The translations under genes and the position numbers were made by a program. The notes under the pieces are model-generated. The model saw only the letters and a list, made by a program, of their open reading frames with translations. It was not told the DNA's origin and did not search any database. Positions 49,049 through 58,089 of a DNA stretch of 64,000 nucleotides are shown here, piece by piece. Each line of letters starts with the position of its first letter. The first letter of the stretch is position 1. This DNA comes from Ectothiorhodospiraceae bacterium 2226 (lineage in GTDB: Bacteria > Pseudomonadota > Gammaproteobacteria > GCA-013348725): assembly GCA_013348725.1 (NCBI GenBank), contig CP054689.1, positions 2,290,501 through 2,354,500 of the forward strand, in the 5' to 3' direction.

Positions 49049-49792
49049 TCAGCCCTCCTCGCCGAGGCGGGCGCCGGCCGTGCGGTCGAGATACCAACTC
49101 ACCTCGCCGTTGCGGGGTTCGGCTTGGCGGATCGGCAGTTCTGCCCCCGCCTCGGTGTGCAGGGCCTCGTACACGACGTCGGCCTTGCTCTCGCCGGCGG
49201 CGAGCACCAGCGCCGCGCGGGCGTGGTGAAACACGGGCAGCGTGAGGCTCACCCGCCACGCCTGCAGCTTGTCGACATAGACCTCCGCCGCCAGACGCTG
49301 CTGCTCATTCATGATGGGGGTGCCGGGGAACAGCGAGGCGGTGTGCCCGTCCTTGCCCACGCCGAGCAGTGTGAGGTCGACCACCGGGCGGTTGTCGGCA
49401 TCGCGCGGCGCGCTGGCACGCACCGCCTCTTCGTATTCCCGCGCCGCCACCGCGGGCTCCGCCTCGGTGCGAAAGCGCAGCACGTGGTCGGGGGGAATGG
49501 GCACGTGGCGCAGCATGGCGTCCTGCGTCATGCGGTAATTGCTGTCTTCGTGATCGGGCGGCACGCAGCGCTCGTCGCCGAAATAGATGTAAACCTGCGT
49601 CCAGGGCATGTCCTTGCTGAACTCGGGGCGCGCCAAGGTCGCATACAACTCGCGCGGCGTGCCGCCGCCCGACAGGACCCAGTGGAAGCGCCCGTGCTGC
49701 GCGACTGCCGCCTGAGCCGCGTCGATCACGAAACGGGCGGCCGCCTCGGCCAGCGCCGGGGCGTCGTCGAAGATACGCACTTCCTGAGGCAT
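49049..49792 (-). CDS. pgl: 6-phosphogluconolactonase
   Basis: Protein of 247 residues of the SOL/DevB family (PF01182): VLSGGGTPRELYATLA, YFGDERCVPPDHEDSNYRM and LGVGKDGHTASLFPG are the diagnostic motifs. ATG 49792; the longer open frame upstream codes for an Arg/Pro-rich leader and is rejected. Coupled to glk. Confidence 0.95.
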   Translation of the reverse strand: MPQEVRIFDDAPALAEAAARFVIDAAQAAVAQHGRFHWVLSGGGTPRELYATLARPEFSKDMPWTQVYIYFGDERCVPPDHEDSNYRMTQDAMLRHVPIPPDHVLRFRTEAEPAVAAREYEEAVRASAPRDADNRPVVDLTLLGVGKDGHTASLFPGTPIMNEQQRLAAEVYVDKLQAWRVSLTLPVFHHARAALVLAAGESKADVVYEALHTEAGAELPIRQAEPRNGEVSWYLDRTAGARLGEEG

Positions 49793-49884
49793 GCAGAAAC
49801 TCCCGCGATTAACCTTTAGGAAGCAGTATAGCCGCCGGACCTGCGGCCCCTGAGCAGGAGCCGTGGCGGCGGGCGTGAGCGGAT

Positions 49885-50421
49885 CTAGGCGCGTAGGCGC
49901 CAGCAGGGGCGGGCGCCTTCGTCGATCAAACCGTGCTGCTGCAGCCAGGTGCGTGCGTCGTCGGCATCCTCGGCGAACCAAGCCGCCGCCGAGCCTAAGC
50001 GGAAGCTGTAGCCCCAGGCGTCCATGTCGCGCAGGGCGCGCGCCCGCCCGAAGCCGGACAGCTGATCGGCGAGCAGGATCTGCAGGTAACAGACCGCATC
50101 CTCTTCGTCGTAGCCGCCGCCGGCGTCGGTATGCAACGCGGCGCGCCGCGCCCCGTCCATGCAGATGACGTGACAGGCCTCGTGCAGCGCCGAGTGGACC
50201 GGCGTGTCGGGGCGCACGTAGACGGCGGTGCCGATTACGCCCGCCTCGGGTTCGCCCCAGAAGCTGCCGGGGATGGCGTCATCGCGGGCGAGTTCGTGCA
50301 GGCTCAGGCCGAAGCGGGCCAGCAGCGCGCGCAGCGCGCCGGCGGGCAGCGCCGCGCACGGCAGCACGGCGGCCTCGGCGGGGCCGGCTGCGCCGGGTCT
50401 TGCGTCGGGCATGCCCGTCAT
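49885..50421 (-). CDS. Uncharacterised HExxH protein (zincin-like)
   Basis: Protein of 178 residues of no function known to me. An HEACH motif (His80-His84) in a helix after SALH looks like the zinc site of zincin metalloproteases, and Glu106 or Glu107 in YDEEDAVCYLQ could be the third ligand. No signal peptide or membrane segment, so it should be cytoplasmic. ATG 50421 is in an ATGA overlap with rsmA, so it belongs to the surA-pdxA-rsmA operon. The C-terminal third is rich in Trp and Ala with no motif. A non-catalytic fold is possible. Confidence 0.75.
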   Translation of the reverse strand: MTGMPDARPGAAGPAEAAVLPCAALPAGALRALLARFGLSLHELARDDAIPGSFWGEPEAGVIGTAVYVRPDTPVHSALHEACHVICMDGARRAALHTDAGGGYDEEDAVCYLQILLADQLSGFGRARALRDMDAWGYSFRLGSAAAWFAEDADDARTWLQQHGLIDEGARPCWRLRA

Positions 50422-51197
50422 GCGCGGCGCCCGCTGAGCCGGTCCGCCAAGCGCGCGTAGCCCTCCAGCCCGATGCGCTCGGGGCGTTCGCCGGGCGGTA
50501 TCGCGGCGGCCTCGAGGTCGGCGGCGTCGAGCAGGCCCTTGAGGGCGTTGCGCAGCGTCTTGCGCCGCTGCGAGAAGGCTTGGCGTACCACCTGTTGCAG
50601 CGCCTGCGGGTCTTGCACGCGTACCGGCGGCACGGCGTGGGGCGTCAGGCGCACCACCGCCGAGTCCACCTTCGGCGCGGGATGGAAGGCGCCCGGGCCG
50701 ACCGTGAACAGGCGCTCCACCGCGCAGTGGTACTGCACCATGATGCCGAGGCGCCCGTAGGCGGGCTCGCCGGGCCGCGCCGCCAGCCGGTCGACCACTT
50801 CCTTCTGCAGCATGAAGTGCATATCGGCCACGCAGGCGCGCTGCTCGAGCAGGTGGAACAGCAGCGGCGTGCTGATGTTGTAGGGCAGGTTGCCGACCAC
50901 CCGCAGTGGCGCGCCCAGGCTGCAAAAATCGAACTTGAGCGCGTCCACGTTGTGGACCTGCAACTCGCCAAGGGCGCCGCAGGCCTCCTGCAAGAGCGGA
51001 ATCAGGTCGCGGTCGAGTTCGACCACGTCCAGGCGCTCAAGGGCCGGCAGCAGGTGCCGGGTGAGGGCGCCGAGGCCGGGGCCGATCTCCACCATGCGCT
51101 GGCCGGGACGCGGGTCGATGGCCTGCACGATGCGCCCGATGATGCCGGGATCGTGCAGGAAGTTCTGACCGAAGCGCTTGCGCGCGCGATGCGCCAC
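50418..51197 (-). CDS. rsmA: 16S rRNA dimethyladenosine transferase RsmA (KsgA)
   Basis: Dimethylates A1518 and A1519 of 16S rRNA during 30S maturation. Protein of 259 residues: RKRFGQNFLHD start, SAM motif VEIGPGLGALT, and the catalytic NLPYNIS. GTG start at 51197, three bases from pdxA. Overlaps the HExxH gene by four bases. Confidence 0.96.
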   Translation of the reverse strand: MAHRARKRFGQNFLHDPGIIGRIVQAIDPRPGQRMVEIGPGLGALTRHLLPALERLDVVELDRDLIPLLQEACGALGELQVHNVDALKFDFCSLGAPLRVVGNLPYNISTPLLFHLLEQRACVADMHFMLQKEVVDRLAARPGEPAYGRLGIMVQYHCAVERLFTVGPGAFHPAPKVDSAVVRLTPHAVPPVRVQDPQALQQVVRQAFSQRRKTLRNALKGLLDAADLEAAAIPPGERPERIGLEGYARLADRLSGRRA

Positions 51198-51200
51198 CGG

Positions 51201-52184
51201 CTAGCCCCCGCTCAGGCGGATGGCGAGCGCCAGCGCCTCATGCAGGCTGCCCGCGTCGGCGCGGCCGGTGGCGGCGAGGTCGAGCGCCGTGCCGTGGTCC
51301 ACCGAGGTGCGCACGATGGGCAGCCCGAGGGTCACGTTGACGGCATGGCCGAAGCCGCGGTGCTTGAGCACCGGCAGCCCCTGGTCGTGATACATGGCCA
51401 ACACCGCGTCGCCCTGCGCGAGGACCTGCTCGGTGAAGGCGGTGTCGGCCGGCAGTGGGCCCCGCAGGTGCAGACCCTCGGCGCGCAGGCGCGTCAGTAC
51501 GGGCTCGATGACCTCGATCTCCTCGCGGCCGAGGTGGCCGCCCTCGCCGGCGTGCGGGTTGAGCCCGCACACCAGGATGCGCGGCTGCGCGAAGCCGAAC
51601 CGGGTGCGCAGATCGTGATCCAGCACCCGTAGTACAGCCTCCAGGAGTTCCGGCGTGATGGCATCGGGCACCGCGCGCAGCGGCAGGTGGGTGGTGGCCA
51701 GCGCCACGCGCAGCTCGCGCGCCACCAGCATCATGACCACCTGCGGGTCGCCGCAGCGCGCGGCGAGGAACTCGGTGTGACCGGTGAAGGGGATGCCCGC
51801 CTCGTTGATCACGCCCTTATGGACCGGCGCCGTCACCACGGCGTCGAAGGTGTCCGCCTTGCAGCCGTCGACGGCCGCCTCCAGGGTCGCGAGCACGTAG
51901 CGCGCATTATCGGGGTCGAGCGTGCCCGGTTGCTCGCGGCGCGCCAAGGGCAGCGGCAGCACCGCCAGGGTGCCCGGGGCGTGGGCCTGCGGGGCGCGCC
52001 CTTGCTTGAAGGGGGTGATCCGCAGGGGGAGGGCGAGGGCCTCGGCGCGCCGGGCCAGCAGGTCGGGATCGGCCACCGCGACCAGCTCGGCCGGGTGGGG
52101 GTGCTGGGCCAGCATGATGCACAGGTCAGGCCCGATCCCGGCCGGCTCGCCGGGGGTGAGGGCGATGCGGGGCAGGCTTGCCAC
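51201..52184 (-). CDS. pdxA: 4-hydroxythreonine-4-phosphate dehydrogenase PdxA
   Basis: NAD-dependent enzyme of pyridoxal-phosphate synthesis, 327 residues. Seen: [11 protein letters not shown] start, [21 protein letters not shown] with a metal-binding His, and [14 protein letters not shown] and [12 protein letters not shown] with the other metal ligands. GTG start at 52184, overlapping the surA stop by one base. Standard neighbour of surA and rsmA. Confidence 0.96.
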   Translation of the reverse strand: MASLPRIALTPGEPAGIGPDLCIMLAQHPHPAELVAVADPDLLARRAEALALPLRITPFKQGRAPQAHAPGTLAVLPLPLARREQPGTLDPDNARYVLATLEAAVDGCKADTFDAVVTAPVHKGVINEAGIPFTGHTEFLAARCGDPQVVMMLVARELRVALATTHLPLRAVPDAITPELLEAVLRVLDHDLRTRFGFAQPRILVCGLNPHAGEGGHLGREEIEVIEPVLTRLRAEGLHLRGPLPADTAFTEQVLAQGDAVLAMYHDQGLPVLKHRGFGHAVNVTLGLPIVRTSVDHGTALDLAATGRADAGSLHEALALAIRLSGG

Positions 52185-53482
52185 TACAGGCGGTACTCGA
52201 CGTAGGCCTCGTCGCGCAGGCGTCGCAACCAGGCCTGCAACTCCTCTTCGGTCTTGCGCGCGCGGATGGCCTCGCGGGCCTGCATGCGACGCACCTCGCG
52301 CGTGTCGTCGTGCTCGGCCCGCTCCAGCACTTGTACGATGTGCCAGCCGAACGGGGAGCGGAACGGCTCGCTCACGTCGCCGGCCTCCAGGGCGTTCATC
52401 TGTTCCTCGAACTCGGGCACGGTCTGTCCGGACGTCACCCAGCCGAGCTCGCCGCCCTCGCGCGCGGTGGTGGTGTCGTCGGAGTGGGCGCGCGCCATAT
52501 CGGCGAAGCTGGTGCCCTGCGCGATGCGATCGCGCAGGTCGGCGAGCCGGGTGCGAGCCTCCGCGTCGGTCACGAGGGCGCTGGGCCGGATCAGGATGTG
52601 GCGCGCGCGGGTGCGCGTGACCACGTGCTGATCGGTGTCGCGCACGTCGAGCAGCTTCACGACGTGAAAGCCGCTCGGGCTGCGGATGATGTCGCTGAGC
52701 TCGCCCTGGCGCAGGCGCGGCACGGCATCGGCGAATACGGTGGGCACCTGGGCCGGCGAGCGCCAGCCGAGGTCGCCGCCCTCCAGCGCCTGCTGGCCGT
52801 CCGACTCGGCCATCACGGTTTGATGGAAATCGGCGCCGGCGCGTAGCTTGGCCAGCACCGCCTCGGCGCGCTCGCGCGCCTCGGCGATCTGGTCGGGGCC
52901 GGCGCCCTCGGGAATGGATACCAGCAGGTGCCCGAGGCGGTACTCGACGTTCGGCCCGCGTTGGGTCTCCAGCGTTTCCAGGTAGTGGGCGATCTCCTGT
53001 TCGTTGACCTCCACGCGGTTGTTCACCTGGCGCTGGCGCAGCCGGTTGATGGTGATCTCCTCGCGGATTTGCTCGCGAAACTGGGCGAAGCTGATGCCGT
53101 CCATCTCGAGGGCGCGGCGGAACTCGGTCAGCGAGAGGTTGTTCTGGCGGGCGATATTCCCCACCACCTCGTTGAGCGTCTGGTCGTCGACGCGGATGCC
53201 GCTGTCCTCGGCCTCGCGCAGCTGCAGGCGCTCGACCACCAGCCGCTCGAGCATCTGGCGCGCCAGCACCTCCTGCGGCGGCGGGGCGGTGCCCTGCGCG
53301 TGCAGCTGGTCCACGATCTCCCGCACCCGGAACTCCAGCTCGCTCTGCAGGATGACGTCGCTCTCGACCACCGCGACGATGCGGTCGATGGTTTCGGCGT
53401 GCGCCGCGGACAGGGCGCCGGGATGGGGGGCGGCGACCGCGATCAGGAGGGCGGCCGTCAGGCTACGGAACAGGTGCTTCAT
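52184..53482 (-). CDS. surA: Periplasmic chaperone/prolyl isomerase SurA
   Basis: Outer-membrane-protein chaperone of 432 residues (E. coli 428). Signal peptide about 1-30 ending AHA, SurA N-terminal domain ([18 protein letters not shown]), two parvulin domains (about 178-280 and 288-390, the second with ARHILIRPS and FGWHIVQV), and a C-terminal helix. ATG 53482 fits the signal peptide; longer frames are rejected. Follows lptD, whose product is a SurA client. Confidence 0.95.
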   Translation of the reverse strand: MKHLFRSLTAALLIAVAAPHPGALSAAHAETIDRIVAVVESDVILQSELEFRVREIVDQLHAQGTAPPPQEVLARQMLERLVVERLQLREAEDSGIRVDDQTLNEVVGNIARQNNLSLTEFRRALEMDGISFAQFREQIREEITINRLRQRQVNNRVEVNEQEIAHYLETLETQRGPNVEYRLGHLLVSIPEGAGPDQIAEARERAEAVLAKLRAGADFHQTVMAESDGQQALEGGDLGWRSPAQVPTVFADAVPRLRQGELSDIIRSPSGFHVVKLLDVRDTDQHVVTRTRARHILIRPSALVTDAEARTRLADLRDRIAQGTSFADMARAHSDDTTTAREGGELGWVTSGQTVPEFEEQMNALEAGDVSEPFRSPFGWHIVQVLERAEHDDTREVRRMQAREAIRARKTEEELQAWLRRLRDEAYVEYRL

Positions 53483-53537
53483 GATGCGGTAGGACTCCGG
53501 AGTCAGGGTGGCGCACGACGGGCGGCAGGGCCGGGCG

Positions 53538-55832
53538 TCAGCGCACGCCAAGGATACCATCTTGCAGCAGGCTATCCATGAGCCCGCGTTCGCCGATGCT
53601 GGACAGACCCTTCAGTTCCAGCTCCAGCATGATCGCGCGGTCGTACTCGCCGTCGGCGGTCAGGAAGCGGCGGCCCACCACCCGCAATCCCCAGCAGCAG
53701 TCCTCATAGCCGAGGCCGCCGAGGGTCTCCAGGCTTTGGCCGTCCTGCAGCGAGTACACCCAGCGCCCGACCGCCGCCCACTGGCGCCCGATGGGCCAGG
53801 CGGCGGCGACATCGGTTTGTTCCAGTTGGTCGCGCCGCAGGCGGTAGGCAAGGTTGAGCCGGCGCCGGTCTTCGCCGCGGTACTGGGCGCGCGCCGTCGC
53901 CACGCGCCACTCCTCGGCCTCGGGATTCCAGTGCCCCTCGGCGCCCGCGCTCCAGTGGCGCGTCAGGCGCGCATTCACGGCACCGAGCAGATCCGAGCGC
54001 GCCTCCGTTTCCGGCGCGGCGCCCGGCGCGAGCTGCACGCGCCGATCCGCGAAGTAGACGATTTGACCGACGCTGGCGCTCAGGCGTTCCATGCCGCTGT
54101 TGCTCTCAAGCAGGCGCGAGGTCAAGGCCACGGTGAGTTGGTTGGCGTCGCCGACGCGATCCGGGCCGATGTAACGGTCGTCGCGAAACAGTTGCGCGAA
54201 GCTCATGTCGTAGCGGCCGGTATCGAACCGCGGCAGTTCGTCCTGGTCCCGGTAAGGCACGTACAGGTAATACAAGCGCGGCTCCAGTGTCTGCAGCATG
54301 GGCGTCCCGCCCAGGGTGACGTCGCGCTCCAGGAATACCCCGGTGTCCACGCTGGCGATCGGCACCGTGCGGCTCAGGTTCTCACCCTCACCCGTGTCTT
54401 CCAGCGCATAGGCGGTGTGCCGGAGCGCGACGCGCGGTACCAGGAACGCGCCGAGGCCACGCAATGGGTAGCTGAAGGCGGCGGTGACGTCGCCGCGCCC
54501 GCCGGTGGGCACGTTGGTCGGGTGATCGAAGTAGGTCAGCTCGCTGTTCAGTCCGAGGTTGAGCTGGCCGGGGCGCTCGGCGCGCGTGGTGCGGAACATG
54601 AGCTGCGGAACGCGCTGGTATGGCTGGGTGCCGCGCAGGGTTTGGAAGTCCTGGGCGCGGGCGTCGAATACCCAGTCGTCCGCGCGATAGGTCGCGCGCG
54701 CTGTGCGTTCGAGGTGCGAGGCGGTCGCGCCGGCCAGGCCCCCGCCGAAATCCGGCAGATAGTCGACGTCGCTGACGCGGTGGTAATCCGCCGCCACCGT
54801 CCAGCGCTGGGTGGGGCGCCCGCGGTGCGTGAAGTAGTATTGCGCGCGGTCGTCGCCGTAGAGGCGATCGTCGGGCAGGTAGTCCACCAGCACCTCGCCG
54901 CGGCTGCGCGGGTTCAGGTAGCGGATCTCGCTCTGCAGCATGAGCCCGCGGCGGCTCATGCTGTTCAGCGTCAGCGTGGCGTCCCGATGCGGGGCGATGT
55001 TCCAGTAATAGGGCAGCGCCAACTGGAAGCCGGAGCGGCTCGATTGGCCGATGCTCGGATAGAGAAACCCCGACATGCGCTCGTCGGTGACGGGGAAGCG
55101 GATGTACGGCGTGTACAGAATCGGCACCCGCTTGAAGTTCAGCACCACGTGGGTGGCGCTGCCTTGGCCGGTGGCGCGGTTCACCCGCAGGTCGCGCGCG
55201 CGCAGCACCCAGCTCAGGTCGTCGGGCGCGCAGGTGGTGTAGCGCGCGCCACGCACCCGCAGGCGATCCTCGCCGAGCAGTTCCACCCGCTCGCCGCTGC
55301 CGGAGCCGTGGCGGTCGCGCAGCTGATAGGTGACCGGGCTAAGCGTGCCGCGGTTGCGCACCAGGTCGAAGCGGCCGTGGTCGCCCTGCAGGAACACCTC
55401 GCCGCGGTTGTAGGTGACCTGCTCGGCCTCGATCTGACCCGCGTCGGGGGCGATCTCGGCGGCATAGTAACGCACCGTGTCGGCCGCGATGCGGTGCTCG
55501 TCGCGCTGCAAAACGACGTTGCCCTCGAAGACGCTGACACCATCGCGATGGACCTCGCTGCGCGCGGCCTCCAGGTACAGGACGCCGGGTGCGGGATCCG
55601 GGCGCAGCGGCGCCACCAGCGGCAGCTGCTGCGGGGGACACAGAGCCCACTCCGGGCCGAGCGGCGCGAGGGGCGGATCCCACAGGTAGTCGCGGCCGCC
55701 GACTTCGGTGAGCGACGGCGGCGCGGCGCGGGGCACGGCCTCGGCGTCGGGCGTCTGCGCGCCGCTGCACAAGGGCGCGACAAGCAGCCCTACGGCGATC
55801 GCAAGCGGCCGGCGGCGCATTGGTCCTGGCAT
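53538..55832 (-). CDS. lptD: LPS-assembly protein LptD
   Basis: Outer-membrane translocon that inserts lipopolysaccharide. Protein of 764 residues: signal peptide about 1-25, N-terminal OstA beta-jellyroll (about 85-210), C-terminal beta-barrel. Four cysteines match the disulfide pattern needed for maturation: Cys65, Cys201 and the adjacent Cys712-Cys713. ATG 55832 or 55820 are both possible; AGGA lies just before the second. It implies an LPS-type outer membrane, consistent with the Wzm/Wzt locus. First gene of the minus-strand surA-apaH series. Confidence 0.95.
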   Translation of the reverse strand: MPGPMRRRPLAIAVGLLVAPLCSGAQTPDAEAVPRAAPPSLTEVGGRDYLWDPPLAPLGPEWALCPPQQLPLVAPLRPDPAPGVLYLEAARSEVHRDGVSVFEGNVVLQRDEHRIAADTVRYYAAEIAPDAGQIEAEQVTYNRGEVFLQGDHGRFDLVRNRGTLSPVTYQLRDRHGSGSGERVELLGEDRLRVRGARYTTCAPDDLSWVLRARDLRVNRATGQGSATHVVLNFKRVPILYTPYIRFPVTDERMSGFLYPSIGQSSRSGFQLALPYYWNIAPHRDATLTLNSMSRRGLMLQSEIRYLNPRSRGEVLVDYLPDDRLYGDDRAQYYFTHRGRPTQRWTVAADYHRVSDVDYLPDFGGGLAGATASHLERTARATYRADDWVFDARAQDFQTLRGTQPYQRVPQLMFRTTRAERPGQLNLGLNSELTYFDHPTNVPTGGRGDVTAAFSYPLRGLGAFLVPRVALRHTAYALEDTGEGENLSRTVPIASVDTGVFLERDVTLGGTPMLQTLEPRLYYLYVPYRDQDELPRFDTGRYDMSFAQLFRDDRYIGPDRVGDANQLTVALTSRLLESNSGMERLSASVGQIVYFADRRVQLAPGAAPETEARSDLLGAVNARLTRHWSAGAEGHWNPEAEEWRVATARAQYRGEDRRRLNLAYRLRRDQLEQTDVAAAWPIGRQWAAVGRWVYSLQDGQSLETLGGLGYEDCCWGLRVVGRRFLTADGEYDRAIMLELELKGLSSIGERGLMDSLLQDGILGVR

Positions 55833-56078
55833 GTCATTGTCACGGAGAAGGTTTGGCGGTGCTATCGGCGCGCGATCGCTCGCCCATCCGGCACCGGTGG
55901 GTTGCTGCGCGGCGGCATCGTGCGCCCGCCGCCCGTCCTTTTTTGATTACAGTTGCGCCCGCCGTGCGCGCCGGCCGACCGATCACATATTCCGCTTCTT
56001 GTCGGACGAAGCCGACGTAAAATCGCACACCTTGGGCCGCGGTTCAAACCGCGCGTCGCGGGATCGCTGCGCACCCTC

Positions 56079-56087
56079 TGCTATAAC
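56079..56087 (+). promoter_or_regulatory. Extended -10 promoter for the subtilase cassette
   Basis: TGCTATAAC is a TGn-extended -10 with a five-of-six hexamer, 38 bases before ATG 56126. No -35 match at the right spacing, as is usual for extended -10 promoters. It is in the 293-base gap between divergent lptD and the subtilase gene, which otherwise holds only a short GTCGG/CCGAC hairpin near 56000. Confidence 0.55.
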
Positions 56088-56125
56088 TGCGCAGGGGGGA
56101 ACACGATAAGAGCAAGGAGAGCGGC

Positions 56126-57628
56126 ATGTCGAAGGCGTGGTTGCGCGGGGGGATGGTGAGTCTGTGCCTGTTGTTTGCGGGCGCGGTCGTGGCCGAGCCG
56201 ACGGAAGAGGTCGGCGTGGAGGCGTTGCGCGCGCAGGCGCAGGCGCAGGGCGCGGTGCGGGTCATCGTGCGCCTGCGCGAAGGTCATGTGCCCGAGGCCT
56301 GGCTCGGCGCGGCGCAGGGCGCCGAGCAGCGTCAGCGCATTGGGCGCGCCCAGGCGCTGGTGCTGGAGCGGCTGGGGCGCTCGCCCGCCCTTGATGAACG
56401 CCGCTTCCAAACGCTGCCCTACCTCGCCCTTGCGGCCAGTCCCGAAGAACTCGATGCGCTGGCGGCCTCGGACTTGGTGGCGGAGGTATTACCCGACCGC
56501 GTGGTACGCCGTGCGCTGGCCGACTCGGTGCCGCACGTGGGCGCACCGACGGCTTGGAACTTGGGCTATGCCGGGGCGGGGCAGGTAATCGCCATCCTCG
56601 ACGACGGGGTGGCGAAGGACCATCCCTTTCTGGCGGGCAAAGTGGTGGAGGAGGCCTGCTACTTGATGCCCCTGGCGGGGCGCGACGCAGCGCGGGACGC
56701 TTGTCCCGACGGCGACAGCACCGTCGGGCCGGGCGCGGCCGTGCCCCCCGAGGCCTGCGCCGACGGCTGCGCGCACGGGACGCACGTGGCCGGCATCGCC
56801 GCCGGACGTGGTGCTGAAGACGAGCCCTCCGGCGTGGCGCGCGACGCCGACCTGATCGCGGTGCGGGTGCTCGACAGCGCGGGCAGGGGCCTGGAGTCGG
56901 ACCTCTTGATGGGACTGGAGTTTATCTACGACTTGCGTGAGACCCACCCGGTAGCAGCCATTAACATGAGCCTCAGCGGCGACGTTTACACCGGTGCCTG
57001 CGATCACCGCGGCGGGCCGGTGCGCGCGATGTTCGAGCAGCTGCGGGCGGCGGGCATCGCTCCGGTGGTCGCCACCGGCAACAATGCCGCGTTCGGGGCC
57101 ATCGGCTTCCCGAGCTGCCTCAGTAGCGCCATTGCCGTCGGCGCCATAGCGCGCGCCGACGACATCGTCCCCATCTATTCGAACAATGCCACGATGGTGG
57201 ACTTGTTGGCACCCGGCGGTACCGAGCAGGCGCCGATCGTATCGTCCTTGCCCGGCGGCGGGTTCGGGGGCTTCTACGGAACCTCCATGGCCGCGCCCCA
57301 CGTGGCCGGCGCCTTCGCCATCATGCGCTCCCGGTATCCCGAGGCCGACCTGGAGACCTTGCTGCTGTGGCTCAAGCTCACCGGGCGCCCGGTGGAGGAA
57401 CTGCTGAGCGGCAGCAGCATCGTCAACCCGCGCATCGGCATGGCGACCGCCATCGAGGCCGACAGCGTGGCGCCGGATGCGCCCACCTATGATCGCCTGA
57501 TGGGCACCACCGAGACCCACACGGAACGCTCCGGCTCGGGCTGTACGCTGCGCGGGGGGCGGCCGGATCCGCTGCTGCCGCTGTTGTTGCTGATGGCCGC
57601 GGTTTGGCTGGTTCGGCGTCGGGCCTGA
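56126..57628 (+). CDS. Secreted S8 (subtilisin-like) serine protease with Cys-type C-terminal sorting tail
   Basis: Protein of 500 residues. Signal peptide about 1-23, a propeptide-like region about 40-130, then the S8 domain with Asp159 (AILDDGV), His220 (HGTHVAG), oxyanion Asn320 (ATGNN) and Ser387 (GTSMAAPH), so the triad is complete. The C-terminus is tripartite: SGSGC (469-473), hydrophobic helix (about 482-495), RRR. This resembles the JDVT-CTERM tail, and also MYXO-CTERM in having a Cys before the helix. AAGGAG lies seven bases before ATG 56126. The frame overlaps the next gene, an intramembrane protease likely to process this tail. Confidence 0.9.
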   Translation: MSKAWLRGGMVSLCLLFAGAVVAEPTEEVGVEALRAQAQAQGAVRVIVRLREGHVPEAWLGAAQGAEQRQRIGRAQALVLERLGRSPALDERRFQTLPYLALAASPEELDALAASDLVAEVLPDRVVRRALADSVPHVGAPTAWNLGYAGAGQVIAILDDGVAKDHPFLAGKVVEEACYLMPLAGRDAARDACPDGDSTVGPGAAVPPEACADGCAHGTHVAGIAAGRGAEDEPSGVARDADLIAVRVLDSAGRGLESDLLMGLEFIYDLRETHPVAAINMSLSGDVYTGACDHRGGPVRAMFEQLRAAGIAPVVATGNNAAFGAIGFPSCLSSAIAVGAIARADDIVPIYSNNATMVDLLAPGGTEQAPIVSSLPGGGFGGFYGTSMAAPHVAGAFAIMRSRYPEADLETLLLWLKLTGRPVEELLSGSSIVNPRIGMATAIEADSVAPDAPTYDRLMGTTETHTERSGSGCTLRGGRPDPLLPLLLLMAAVWLVRRRA

Positions 57629-58089
57629 GCGCGCGCCGCGCGAGGGGGCGCGCGGCCGCCGATCCGCTGCTCTGGCTGGCGCTGGCGGCGGCGCTACCCG
57701 TATGGGCCGTCATCGCCTGGTGGCGCCCGTTGGCCGACCCTGCCTGGCCGTTGGCGCTGCCCGCCACCTTCGCATTGCTGGTCCTGGTGTATCCGGTGGT
57801 CGAGGAACTGGTATTTCGCGGCGCCTTACAAGGAGCCTTGCTGAGCCGCGCCTGGGGCCGTCGGCGATGGGGGCCTGTGAGCCTGGCCAACGGGCTCACG
57901 ACCGCCGCCTTCGTGAGTCTCCATCTGTTGTATCAGCCGTGGGCGTGGGCCCTCGCAGTGGTCGCGCCCTCGCTGGTGTTCGGCTATTTTCGCGAGCGTC
58001 ACGGCAGCGTGTGGACGCCCATCGTGTTGCATGTTACTTACAATGCCGGCTTCTTCTGGTTGTTCGGCGTCGGCGAGGAGTTTGTATGA
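57604..58089 (+). CDS. CPBP-family glutamic intramembrane protease (MrtJ-like)
   Basis: Membrane protein of 161 residues with four or five helices and all CPBP/Rce1 motifs: EELVFR (Glu67, Glu68, Arg72), FVSLH (His107) and HVTYN (His143, Asn147). It starts with TTG at 57604, 25 bases inside the subtilase gene; no ATG or GTG is available before the first helix, so the start is tentative. The overlap with a single CTERM-tailed substrate matches the JDVT-CTERM/MrtJ sorting pair as I recall it from NCBIfam. It would cleave the C-terminal helix, releasing or re-anchoring the protease. Its stop overlaps the next gene (ATGA). Confidence 0.85.
   Translation: MAGSASGLSARRARGRAAADPLLWLALAAALPVWAVIAWWRPLADPAWPLALPATFALLVLVYPVVEELVFRGALQGALLSRAWGRRRWGPVSLANGLTTAAFVSLHLLYQPWAWALAVVAPSLVFGYFRERHGSVWTPIVLHVTYNAGFFWLFGVGEEFV

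Noticed and set aside
53508-55946. An 812-codon plus-strand frame across lptD
   Set aside because: Antisense shadow; the minus-strand LptD has the signal peptide, OstA region and cysteine pattern.
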